A stretch of DNA of 64,000 bases from Geobacter sp. AOG2 (GTDB lineage Bacteria > Desulfobacterota > Desulfuromonadia > Geobacterales > Pseudopelobacteraceae): the NCBI RefSeq assembly GCF_019972295.1, contig NZ_BLJA01000001.1, positions 3,555,574 to 3,619,573 of the forward strand, read 5' to 3'. This document shows positions 34,065 through 42,081 of the stretch, in pieces. The position numbers were made by a program, and so were the translations under genes. The notes beneath the pieces are model-generated. The model was given only the letters and a program-made list of their open reading frames with translations, did no database searches and was not told the origin of the DNA. The number at the start of each line of letters is the position of its first letter. The first letter of the stretch is position 1.

Positions 34065-35894
34065 ATGAGCGTTATTATAAGAGATCCACTCCGTCCGGAA
34101 CTTCGTGAGAAAATTGCCGAAACGCAGGCCGGTTGCACCGATTGCGGGGCGTGTGTCCGGGAATGCGCCTTCCTGCGGAAGCACGGCACGCCAAAGTCCA
34201 TGACCGAAAACTTCGATGCGGAGGCGCCCGCATCCTTGCTGCGTTCGTTCGAGTGCAGTCTGTGCGGGCTCTGCTCGACGATCTGCCCGGAGCGGCTCGA
34301 CCTGGACGGCCTGTTTTTGGAGATGCGTCGCGAGGCGGTGGACCGTGGCATGGGGGACTTTCCCGAGCATGCCCCCCTTCTGGCTTACGAGCGCTTGGGG
34401 ACATCCCGGCGCTTCAGCCTGTACCGGCTGCCCCAAGGGTGCACGACCATTTTCTTCCCCGGTTGTTCCTTGTCCGGCACCCGGCCTGATGGCGTCGACA
34501 TGCTCTTCGCCGAACTGAGGAAAACGGATCCGGCTATGGGGATCGTTTTCGACTGCTGTATGAAACCGTCCGACAGCCTGGGACGCGAGCAGTACGCCAT
34601 GGCCATGTTCGAGGAAATGCGTTCATGGTTGGTAAGCCAGGGGGTGAACGAAGTTCTGGTGGCCTGCCCCAACTGCCAGAACATGTTCAATTCCCTGGGC
34701 CGAGGGTTGAAGGTCGGAACCGTGTGGGAGATCCTGGCCGAGTCGGGGCTGCAGCCGAAAAGGGCGTCCGGCACGGTGACCATCCATGACCCCTGTGTTA
34801 TCCGTAACGCTCTGCCGGTCCATCAAGCGGTACGCACCCTGCTCACGCGGCAGGGGGTGACCGTGGAGGAAATGCCCCACTCCGGACGTACTACCGTCTG
34901 TTGCGGGCAGGGCGGAGCCGTCAGCCTGTTGAACCCATCACTGGCTGAGGCATGGGGGGCGTTACGCAAGGAAGAGGCCGCCGGCAGAAGAATCATCACC
35001 TATTGCGCCGGTTGCGTCCAGGCATTGGGCAGCCATACGCCGACAAACCACTTGGTGGACCTGCTGTTTGCCCCGGAACAGGCGCTGCTCGGAAAAAAAG
35101 AGGGTGCACGGGCACCTCTTACCTATCTCAACCGGCTGCGTCTCAAGCGCGCTTTCAAGCGCAAGAAGGGATATGTCATGACACGGGAACGAGCCTTTGC
35201 CCCGGAACAGGGGCAACACAGGAAAGGTTCCTGGAAATCGCCGCTATTGCTGGCCCTGGTGGTGGCGGCCATCGCCGGTGTGCATCTGTCGGGAGTCGCC
35301 CACTATCTCCAGCAGGAGAGGTTACAGGCGTTGATCGCCTCCTACGGGATTCTGGCGCCGGCCATATACATCCTGATTTATAGCCTGGCTCCGGTGCTGT
35401 TCCTGCCCGGTTTACCGGTCACCATCATCGGCGGCATCCTCTTCGGTCCGGTCTGGGGTGTGGTCTACGCCATTACCGGCGCCACCATCGGAGCCTCCCT
35501 GGCTTTTCTGGTCGCCCGCTACGGCGCCCGCGACTGGGTGGCCGCCAAGCTCACCGGCGCGAAATGGGAACGGCTGGATAACGAGGTGGCGCAGCACGGC
35601 TGGAAGGTGGTGGCCTTCACCCGCCTGATCCCCGCCTTTCCCTTCAACCTGCTGAACTACGCCTTCGGCCTGACCAAGGTTCCGTTCATCCACTATGTGG
35701 CCGCCTCCTTTGTCTGCATGCTGCCGGCCTGCATCGCCTTCATCGTCTTTTCCAGCTCGCTCGTGGGGCTGATCAAAGGCACGGTTTCAGCAACGGCGCT
35801 CCTGGGCATCGGTCTGGTGGTGCTGGTGTCGCTGGTTCCGGCAGCCTACCGGCGCTTCAAGGGGCGTCGGGCGGTCGGGGCGGTTGCCGAGTGA
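34065..35894 (+). CDS. HdrD/GlpC-like Fe-S oxidoreductase fused to a VTT (TVP38/DedA) membrane domain
   Basis: The 609-residue fusion has two 4Fe-4S motifs (CTDCGACVREC, Cys24-34; CSLCGLCSTIC, Cys64-74). Two CCG domains like the heterodisulfide-reductase catalytic subunit follow (FDCC...CPNC; HDPC...CCGQGG...CAGC). A membrane VTT/SNARE-associated domain takes up about residues 390-600 (LPGLPVTIIGGILFGP, FTRLIPAFPFNLLNYAFGL). CCG domains typically bind Fe-S clusters that reduce disulfides or oxidise small organics. An internal ATG at about 35178 follows aagaaggga and could yield the VTT part alone. The next gene overlaps by 4 bases. I infer a thiol/persulfide redox step at the membrane. Confidence 0.85.
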   Translation: MSVIIRDPLRPELREKIAETQAGCTDCGACVRECAFLRKHGTPKSMTENFDAEAPASLLRSFECSLCGLCSTICPERLDLDGLFLEMRREAVDRGMGDFPEHAPLLAYERLGTSRRFSLYRLPQGCTTIFFPGCSLSGTRPDGVDMLFAELRKTDPAMGIVFDCCMKPSDSLGREQYAMAMFEEMRSWLVSQGVNEVLVACPNCQNMFNSLGRGLKVGTVWEILAESGLQPKRASGTVTIHDPCVIRNALPVHQAVRTLLTRQGVTVEEMPHSGRTTVCCGQGGAVSLLNPSLAEAWGALRKEEAAGRRIITYCAGCVQALGSHTPTNHLVDLLFAPEQALLGKKEGARAPLTYLNRLRLKRAFKRKKGYVMTRERAFAPEQGQHRKGSWKSPLLLALVVAAIAGVHLSGVAHYLQQERLQALIASYGILAPAIYILIYSLAPVLFLPGLPVTIIGGILFGPVWGVVYAITGATIGASLAFLVARYGARDWVAAKLTGAKWERLDNEVAQHGWKVVAFTRLIPAFPFNLLNYAFGLTKVPFIHYVAASFVCMLPACIAFIVFSSSLVGLIKGTVSATALLGIGLVVLVSLVPAAYRRFKGRRAVGAVAE

Positions 35895-36643
35895 GACCGG
35901 CGACCCTCGACATAGCCCTGGTCATACCGGCCAGGAACGAAGCGTTGTCCCTGCCCGGAGTGCTGGGCAGCGTGCCGCCGGAGATCGGGCGGGTGGTTGT
36001 GGTGGATAACGGCTCGACGGATGGGACGGCTCAGGTTGCTGCGGCATATGGCGCATGGGTCGTAACCGAGCCGGTAGCCGGCTACGGCAGAGCCTGCCTG
36101 GCCGGTTTGGCGGCCCTGAGCAAAGCCCCGCCGGATATCGTGGCGTTCGTCGATGGCGACGGCAGCGACGAACTGGCGAGCCTTCCCGGCCTGATCGCCC
36201 CGGTGGCCGCCGGGGAACGTGATTTCATGCTGGGACGAAGGGTGCCGGTGGAACGGGCGGCTCTCAGTTTCCAGCAACGCTTCGGGCACTGGCTGGCCAC
36301 CGGTCTGATCAGGCTGTTCTGGTTGCACCGCTACCGGGACCTGGGGCCGATGCGGGTCATCCGCTGGGCGGATCTGGAGCGATTGGCCATGGCCGACCAG
36401 GCTTTCGGCTGGACAGTGGAGATGCAGGTACGGGCGATCAAGCAGGGGTTGCGGATCGGGGAGCGTGACGTGCCGTATCACCGGCGTACCGCCGGAACGT
36501 CCAAGATCAGCCGCACGATCGGCGGCACGATCAAGGCAGGGGGCACGATCCTCTGGGTTATCGGCCGGGAAGTACTGTTGGAGTTACAGCAGAAAAAACG
36601 GCAGGGAACACCGGCCGGCACGGCTATTGTCGCCGGTTCGTGA
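35891..36643 (+). CDS. GT2 glycosyltransferase (polyprenyl-phosphate sugar synthase type)
   Basis: The 250-residue product has the GT2 nucleotide-sugar fold: IALVIPARNEALSLPGVL, VVVVDNGSTDGTAQVA and the DxD-like FVDGDGSDE, with no membrane helix. It resembles dolichyl/undecaprenyl-phosphate mannose or glucose synthases. It would load a sugar onto a lipid carrier at the cytoplasmic face. The GTG start overlaps the previous stop (GTGA), implying translational coupling with the Fe-S/VTT gene. The sugar donor is unknown. Confidence 0.85.
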   Translation: MRPATLDIALVIPARNEALSLPGVLGSVPPEIGRVVVVDNGSTDGTAQVAAAYGAWVVTEPVAGYGRACLAGLAALSKAPPDIVAFVDGDGSDELASLPGLIAPVAAGERDFMLGRRVPVERAALSFQQRFGHWLATGLIRLFWLHRYRDLGPMRVIRWADLERLAMADQAFGWTVEMQVRAIKQGLRIGERDVPYHRRTAGTSKISRTIGGTIKAGGTILWVIGREVLLELQQKKRQGTPAGTAIVAGS

Positions 36644-36663
36644 GATAAAAGGAGAAGAATGTC

Positions 36664-37554
36664 ATGCTGGTTGCTGCAACATCTGTCCGGCCCGCCAAAC
36701 CATCAGGCTTGCCTCGCGTCATTGGTGCCATAGTGCTTATTGCGGCGGTAACCATCGCCTGCTCTTCGGTTGCCATGGCGGCCGATCTGGGGTTGATCGA
36801 TGCGGCCACCCTGAAGGGCAGCTCCGCAAAGTGGGTCGTGCTTGACGCCCGCCCCAAGTCCGATTGGGAAGCCGGGCATCTTCCGGGTGCCATCCCGTTT
36901 TCCTGGGAGAACTATACCCGCACCGACGCCAAGGGGGTGAAGTACAGCTCGTTTCCGCCCCAGGAATTGGCGGTGGCGCTGGCCGGGCTGGGCATCGATG
37001 AAAAGAGCCCGGTGGTGGTGTACGGTGATGCCGACAAGAGTTGGGGGGGCGAAGGGTATGATGTCTGGCTGCTTTCCTGGCTTGGACACAGGGGCCCCAT
37101 CCGGCTCTTGAACGGAGGCATTCAGGCCTGGCGCGGCCAGAACCTCCCCCTGGTCCGCGGGGCGGAAAGGCCTGCCGTCCCAAAGGCCCGCTACCGTGTG
37201 GGCCTCAAGCCCCAGTACCAGATCTCCACGGAGGATGTGCAAAACGGGAAGGGGGCCTACACGCTGGTGGATGTCCGGTCGACCTTTGAATGGATCAGAG
37301 GCAGAATCCCGGGCGCCGTCCATATCCCGTGGGAGGATTTCTACACCGGCAGGGACCGTCACCCGCTCCCTCCGGCGGAGCTGAAAAAGCTGCTTGCCAA
37401 ACATGGTGTGGATACCTCGAAGCCGGTGGTCTACTACTGTCTGGGGGGAATCCGCTCGGGCTATGCCTGGACGGCCCACCAGTTGGCGGGGCTGCCGGAC
37501 GCCCATAACTTCAAAGGTGGGTGGGCCGCCTGGGAAAAACGGTCGGGACAGTAA
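36664..37554 (+). CDS. Exported tandem-rhodanese sulfurtransferase
   Basis: The 296-residue product has an N-terminal export segment (VIGAIVLIAAVTIACSSVAMAA) and two rhodanese domains. The first is inactive (VYGDADKSWGGE) and the second carries the catalytic cysteine (YCLGGIRSGY, Cys259). Unlike the two lipoproteins it has no clear lipobox, so it is probably periplasmic. It is the third exported rhodanese in 7 kb. AAAGGAG ribosome site. It sits in the same direction and close spacing as the glycosyltransferase upstream and the small secreted protein downstream. Confidence 0.88.
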   Translation: MLVAATSVRPAKPSGLPRVIGAIVLIAAVTIACSSVAMAADLGLIDAATLKGSSAKWVVLDARPKSDWEAGHLPGAIPFSWENYTRTDAKGVKYSSFPPQELAVALAGLGIDEKSPVVVYGDADKSWGGEGYDVWLLSWLGHRGPIRLLNGGIQAWRGQNLPLVRGAERPAVPKARYRVGLKPQYQISTEDVQNGKGAYTLVDVRSTFEWIRGRIPGAVHIPWEDFYTGRDRHPLPPAELKKLLAKHGVDTSKPVVYYCLGGIRSGYAWTAHQLAGLPDAHNFKGGWAAWEKRSGQ

Positions 37555-37569
37555 GGAAAGTAGGCGGCC

Positions 37570-38100
37570 ATGATGGGACCCGTAGCGTTATCATATCGAT
37601 CCGTACGCGCGTTGTTGGTGTTGTCGTTTATCCTGTGTGTTGTCTCCGTGGCTATCTGCGCCGGCGCAGAGCAAGTCCCGGCAAAAACGCCCTTGGGCGG
37701 CGGCAAGAAAAAACTGCTGCTGTTCGCCAAGAATCCGGCCACTTGGTCTATTGTCAAGGGGGGGGCGGGCGGCAAGCTGGTCTATGGTGAAACGACCGGC
37801 GCCTTTACCCTGAATGCCGCCAAGCTGCGCCCCCGTTCGGCATACGCCCTGGTCCGGTATGCGGACGTCCCCCCTCGGGTGGATATCGTCGCCAGGGGCG
37901 AGAGCGACCGGCGCGGTAATCTGGAGCTGCGCGGTGTCTGGCGAAACTGGACTAAAAAGTTCTGGGTGGTGCCGGCCGAGGATGTGGCGGGTAAGAACGG
38001 AGAGGCCGGTTCGCTGCGGGCCTGGCGGCCGGACCGGTATCTCTTTGAGGAAAAACAGCTCGGCGTCCCCTGCGATTGCCCTGAGCCGGAGGAACCATAG
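37570..38100 (+). CDS. Secreted protein of unknown function
   Basis: The 176-residue product has a hydrophobic export segment (ALLVLSFILCVVSVAICAGA). A beta-rich domain follows with KLVYGETTGAFTLNAAKL and YALVRYADVPP and no Cys-based cofactor motif, then a Cys pair near the C-terminus (VPCDCPEPEEP). I do not recognise a family. It begins 15 bases after the rhodanese stop, so it is very likely in the same operon and may be a periplasmic partner of that enzyme. Confidence 0.7.
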   Translation: MMGPVALSYRSVRALLVLSFILCVVSVAICAGAEQVPAKTPLGGGKKKLLLFAKNPATWSIVKGGAGGKLVYGETTGAFTLNAAKLRPRSAYALVRYADVPPRVDIVARGESDRRGNLELRGVWRNWTKKFWVVPAEDVAGKNGEAGSLRAWRPDRYLFEEKQLGVPCDCPEPEEP

Positions 38101-38145
38101 TGGCGGTACTGTTCACCATGAAGGACGCACGGGTATGATCGGGGC

Positions 38146-39621
38146 ATGAGGTCTCTGCTGCCGCTACTGATTCCGTTCCTGACCGTAGTCCATTTCAGCG
38201 CCCTGTTGGGTCTCTGCCTTTACGGAATGCACCGGATCTGGCTGATCCGCTGTCTGTACGGTCCCCAAAAGCTTGCGACCCCGCCGCCGCCCGCCCTGGG
38301 CGAACTCCCCACGGTCACGGTACAATTGCCCCTGTATAACGAGCGTTTTGTGGCGGAACGGCTGCTGGATGCCGCCGCCGGTCTCGACTGGCCCCGCGAG
38401 CGGCTCGAAATCCAGGTGCTGGACGACTCGGACGACGACACGAGCCGCCTGGTGGACGAGCGGGCCGCCTGGTGGCGGCGGCAGGGGATCGCCATCTCCG
38501 TGGTGAGAAGATCCGGCCGCGGCGGCTACAAGGCCGGGGCGCTCGCCCATGGCCTGGCAACGGCGCGGGGCGAGTTCATTGCCGTCTTCGACGCCGACTT
38601 CATGCCTGCCCCCGATTTCCTCCATGCCACCATCCCCTGGTTCACGGACTTCGGGGTCGGCATGGTTCAGACCCGCTGGGGTTTCTGCAATGCCGATCAT
38701 TCCTGGTTCACCGGCATCCAGTCCCTCCTGCTCGGCCCCCATTTCAGTATCGAGCACCGGGTGCGCTACCAACAGGGGTTGTTCTTCAACTTCAACGGAA
38801 CCGCCGGAGTCTGGAGAAGGAGCGCCATCGTCTCCGCCGGCGGCTGGCAGTCCGATACGGTGACTGAGGATCTTGACTTGAGCTACCGCGCCCAGTTGGC
38901 GGGGTGGCGTTTCGTTTACCGGGAGGAATGCCGGGTGCCGTCGGAGTTGCCGGTGACCATGGCGGCGTTGCGCAGTCAGCAGCAGCGATGGGCCAAGGGG
39001 TCCGTCCAGACCGCCCGCAAGATCCTGCCCCGGTTGCTGCGGGCGCCCCTGCCCCTGGCCGTCAAGATCGAGGCGGTGGCCCATCTCATGGCCAATATCT
39101 ACTGGCTTCTGGGGATGGTCGTCATGCTGACCCTTTACCCGGCGGTAACCTGGCGGGTCGGCATCGGCCTGCACCAGATGCTGCGCATCGATCTGCCGAT
39201 TTTTTTGGCCACCAGCGGGGCGATCATGGGCTATTTCCTGCTCTACTCCCTTCGCAGCGGGTCGGGAAAGCTCAGGCATCTCCTCTTGCTGCCCGCCCTC
39301 ACCATCGGGCTGGCTCCCAGTATCTCGATCTCGGTACTGAAGGGACTCTTCCGGTCCGGCGGGACCTTTGAGCGGACCCCTAAATTCGGCGTACGGGGCC
39401 GGGAGCGGATGCCGGGGCTGGCCTTCCTCTATCGCCAGAAGAGTATCCCCTATATCGTCATGAACCTGGCGCTGTTTCTTTACTGCCTGCTGCCCCTCAT
39501 CTTCGCCTGGCAGCGAGAAACCTGGTTCGCCGTGCCGCTCTTCCTGCTCTTCCCCTTGGGCTTTGCCCTGGTGACCGCCAAGGATCTTGCCGAGGCGGCC
39601 CCGCACCGGCGGCCGCTCTAA
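38146..39621 (+). CDS. Membrane GT2 glycosyltransferase (cellulose-synthase-like)
   Basis: The 491-residue processive-type glycosyltransferase has an N-terminal helix and a catalytic domain with QLPLYNERFVAERLLDA, VLDDSDDDTS (D), VFDADFMP (DxD), VTEDLDLSYR (TED) and SQQQRWAKG (QxxRW), then four or five C-terminal membrane helices. The closest named group is the CESA_CaSu_A2-like family, which makes beta-linked polymers or glycolipids. It follows the small secreted protein gene and runs directly into the next glycosyltransferase (TAATG junction). The product is unknown. Confidence 0.88.
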   Translation: MRSLLPLLIPFLTVVHFSALLGLCLYGMHRIWLIRCLYGPQKLATPPPPALGELPTVTVQLPLYNERFVAERLLDAAAGLDWPRERLEIQVLDDSDDDTSRLVDERAAWWRRQGIAISVVRRSGRGGYKAGALAHGLATARGEFIAVFDADFMPAPDFLHATIPWFTDFGVGMVQTRWGFCNADHSWFTGIQSLLLGPHFSIEHRVRYQQGLFFNFNGTAGVWRRSAIVSAGGWQSDTVTEDLDLSYRAQLAGWRFVYREECRVPSELPVTMAALRSQQQRWAKGSVQTARKILPRLLRAPLPLAVKIEAVAHLMANIYWLLGMVVMLTLYPAVTWRVGIGLHQMLRIDLPIFLATSGAIMGYFLLYSLRSGSGKLRHLLLLPALTIGLAPSISISVLKGLFRSGGTFERTPKFGVRGRERMPGLAFLYRQKSIPYIVMNLALFLYCLLPLIFAWQRETWFAVPLFLLFPLGFALVTAKDLAEAAPHRRPL

Positions 39622-41099
39622 TGGGCGCCGGTTGCAATGACGGGCGTTTTCGAGCCGGAGAGTGCAGTGAACAAGAACGCCGGCCCGCACGCGCCAAGAA
39701 GCCGTTGCCGATAAATCGTATAAAAATGCTTTTGATGGCAAGCGGATTTGGAAACGCCCCCGCCTGTCTGCTCGCAGCCGCCGTCGTTACGGCCTGTGCT
39801 TTCATGGCCAGGGAGCCGGAGATCCGCTTGGCGGTCCCCCTGCTGGTCGGCGCCACAGCGGTGATGACCATGGCGCTTGCCGGTTCCCTCTATTACGGCG
39901 AGCGACAGAAGATCTCATTGTCCCTGCCCGTCATTCTCGTCGTGGCATTCCTGCTGCGCCTGCTGTTCCTGTTCGCCCCGCCGCAACTGTCCGACGACAG
40001 CTATCGCTACCTGTGGGACGGCAGCAATGTGCTGCACGGGATCAACCCCTACGCAACCGCCCCTTCCTCCGTGAAGCCGCCGCCCGGACTGGCCGCCGTT
40101 CACGCACGGATCAATCATCCCGGCTATGTCACGATTTATCCGCCGATGGCCCAGGTTCTCTTTGCCGGGGGGGCGGCCCTGGGCGGTACCATTACCGGCC
40201 TCAAGGTATTTCTGGTGTTGCTCGACATGGGGTTGTGCCTGCTTGTGGCGATGTTGCTGAAGCGGCTTGAGTTGCCGGTGTGGCGGGCGGTGCTCTATGC
40301 ATGGAATCCTTTGCCGGTACTGGAGATCGCCGGATCGGGACATGTGGATGGAGCAGGTTTTACCATGCTGATCGGCTCTTTCTGCCTGCTTATGACGGAT
40401 AGCCGGGGCACTCCTGCGCCGGGCCGGCGGCAATGGCCGATTCTGTTGTCCGGGGCGCTTTTGGCGGGCGCCGGTTTGGTGAAGCTGTTCCCGTTCATTC
40501 TGGCGCCGCTGCTCTTCATGGTGGTTCCTGCCGGGTGCCGGCGGCATTTTGCCGCCGGCTTTCTCGGGACGCTGGCGGCACTGATACTGCCCTTCCTGCC
40601 CCATCTGGTCAATATGACCGCCAGCCTGGACGCCTATGCCCGCAACTGGGAATTCGCCGGGTTCGCTTTCAACGTACTGCGCGCCGCGACCGGGTCGGGA
40701 GCGGGCGCCCGGCTGCTCCTGTCCGGCTGTTTCCTGCTGGTTATCGCCGGGCTTATGCTTCGGTTTATCGATACTGTCGGCGGTGAGCAGTCGCCGGCCG
40801 CAAGGGTACGTCGGGTTCTGGAGGTATGTTACGCCATTGCCATGGCGTTTTTGCTGCTTACCCCAACACTGCAACCCTGGTATGCCCTCTGTCTGGCGGT
40901 CTTTCTGCCGTTTTACCCCGGTCCGGCAGGCCTGGTGCTCTGCTGGGCGGTGTTTTTGGCCTATCAGGTTCAGATCCCCTACTTCATTCAGGGCAAATGG
41001 ATAGAGAGCATGCCGGTAACGGTCGCGATCTCTCTGGCGCCGGTAACGGCATACCTGGTGAACAGGCTTTATGGGCAGGGGCGGCGCTCGGCGGGATAA
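39621..41099 (+). CDS. Polytopic membrane glycosyltransferase (GT-C, mannosyltransferase-like)
   Basis: The 492-residue product has about 11-12 membrane helices. A periplasmic loop near residues 130-160 contains APPQLSDDSYRYLWDG and GINPYATAPSSVKPPP, typical of GT-C enzymes (PMT/MptB/GT87-like) that use lipid-linked sugars as donors. This matches the upstream GT2 that could make such a donor. The start at 39621 overlaps the previous stop by one base; an internal ATG at 39727 (MLLMASGF) is also possible because the first ~35 residues are polar. It is the last gene of the cluster. Confidence 0.78.
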   Translation: MGAGCNDGRFRAGECSEQERRPARAKKPLPINRIKMLLMASGFGNAPACLLAAAVVTACAFMAREPEIRLAVPLLVGATAVMTMALAGSLYYGERQKISLSLPVILVVAFLLRLLFLFAPPQLSDDSYRYLWDGSNVLHGINPYATAPSSVKPPPGLAAVHARINHPGYVTIYPPMAQVLFAGGAALGGTITGLKVFLVLLDMGLCLLVAMLLKRLELPVWRAVLYAWNPLPVLEIAGSGHVDGAGFTMLIGSFCLLMTDSRGTPAPGRRQWPILLSGALLAGAGLVKLFPFILAPLLFMVVPAGCRRHFAAGFLGTLAALILPFLPHLVNMTASLDAYARNWEFAGFAFNVLRAATGSGAGARLLLSGCFLLVIAGLMLRFIDTVGGEQSPAARVRRVLEVCYAIAMAFLLLTPTLQPWYALCLAVFLPFYPGPAGLVLCWAVFLAYQVQIPYFIQGKWIESMPVTVAISLAPVTAYLVNRLYGQGRRSAG

Positions 41100-41175
41100 T
41101 GTGGTTGCCACTCGCTCCGGGGTATGCCCGGCGTCGCGGCAGGTTTCACGGAGTAAAGGTTCCTCGGGATTGTTT

Positions 41176-41457
41176 TTATAATTCCCGGCGGTGCTTCACC
41201 ACACTGTTTTCTATGGTAACGGCATTAATAATCTTCTCTGCTTCCTCTGTCGAAAGGCCTACACCCGGCTTGTTACCCATCCAGTGGGTAAGATCGTCAC
41301 TTGGGGGGTCAAGTTTTTCAGGCAACGCCGGGCCCGGTATGAACCGGCCGTTCACATACAATGCCGCCTTGAACTCTCCTTCGTCACTGATAAGAGCAAA
41401 ATCGGCTTTCAAGCCATTGGAAAGTATTTTTGACAGTATGGTTCGTCTGTATAGCAA
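41176..41457 (-). CDS. Hypothetical protein (93 aa)
   Basis: A 93-residue soluble reading from a TTG at 41457, with gagggg about nine bases upstream. The sequence has FALISDEGEFKAALYVNGRFIPGP, described as SDEGEFKAALYVNGRFIPG, and a helix near the C-terminus. No family is recognised. The protein-like composition and the absence of an overlapping gene support it, but the start is uncertain. Confidence 0.45.
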   Translation of the reverse strand: MLYRRTILSKILSNGLKADFALISDEGEFKAALYVNGRFIPGPALPEKLDPPSDDLTHWMGNKPGVGLSTEEAEKIINAVTIENSVVKHRREL

Positions 41458-41606
41458 AGTACTTGCCCCTCATCTTTCAATATTTTAAGCACATTGATAG
41501 TGAATGAGCACTACACGATGAATATATTCTAACACCATTCTGCTTTTAACATGACACTTAAGCCATAGTCCACATTTTTATTCCCCCTATTATCACCATT
41601 ATCAGC

Positions 41607-41635
41607 TTGACATCTGAATAGAAATTATTTCTATT
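41607..41635 (+). promoter_or_regulatory. Promoter with a 19-bp perfect palindromic operator
   Basis: TTGACA (41607-41612), 17 bases, TCTATT (41630-41635). The spacer and -10 are covered by AATAGAAATTATTTCTATT (41617-41635), a perfect palindrome around a central A/T. Transcription would begin only a few bases before the ATG at 41643. The site's size and the metal-binding genes downstream suggest a Fur/Zur/Mur-type repressor. Confidence 0.6.
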
Positions 41636-41642
41636 TATTAAC

Positions 41643-42020
41643 ATGAAACCTTTTTCCGGATCGACCAAAAGCAGCATCCCGGATGGCGGGCACCGTAGCC
41701 GCCGTATTGCATTTGTGCTGTCGGTACTCGTGCTGTTCTCGATCCTGCTGTTCGCTTTCCATCGTCACGACGACGGGCAGGACCACGGCGATGATTGTCC
41801 TGTCTGTGCCGTTGCCCACCATCGCGCCGCCGATATCGCCATAACGCTTTCCGACGTCACGCACGTGCCGTTCACATCCCCGGCCTATTCCATCGTCCTG
41901 GTCATTATCTGTGCGGTCGCCTATTTTTGCCGTTCCACACAAAGCCGCGCCCCTCCCGGTACAGTACTCTCACCCCCGGCGCTCTCCCGTGCCGATGCGG
42001 AGTACCGCCGTGTTGTGTAA
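41643..42020 (+). CDS. Small exported His-rich membrane protein
   Basis: The 125-residue product has two membrane segments (IAFVLSVLVLFSILLFAF and YSIVLVIICAVAYF) with a short His/Asp/Cys-rich loop between them (HRHDDGQDHGDDCPVCAVAHH). This loop is a likely metal site, as in DUF2946-like small proteins near metal-homeostasis genes. Few bases separate the promoter from the ATG, so translation may be nearly leaderless. It precedes the metal-binding lipoprotein gene by 61 bases and is probably co-regulated with it. Confidence 0.65.
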   Translation: MKPFSGSTKSSIPDGGHRSRRIAFVLSVLVLFSILLFAFHRHDDGQDHGDDCPVCAVAHHRAADIAITLSDVTHVPFTSPAYSIVLVIICAVAYFCRSTQSRAPPGTVLSPPALSRADAEYRRVV

Positions 42021-42081
42021 AAATTTCAGGCATGAACAGGTAACTGAGTGTAGAATAAAAACGATACCGGAGACTCTGAAT

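Noticed and set aside
38164-39741. 525-codon minus-strand frame opposite the cellulose-synthase-like gene
   Set aside because: Antisense shadow; the sense strand carries the D, DxD, TED and QxxRW motifs.
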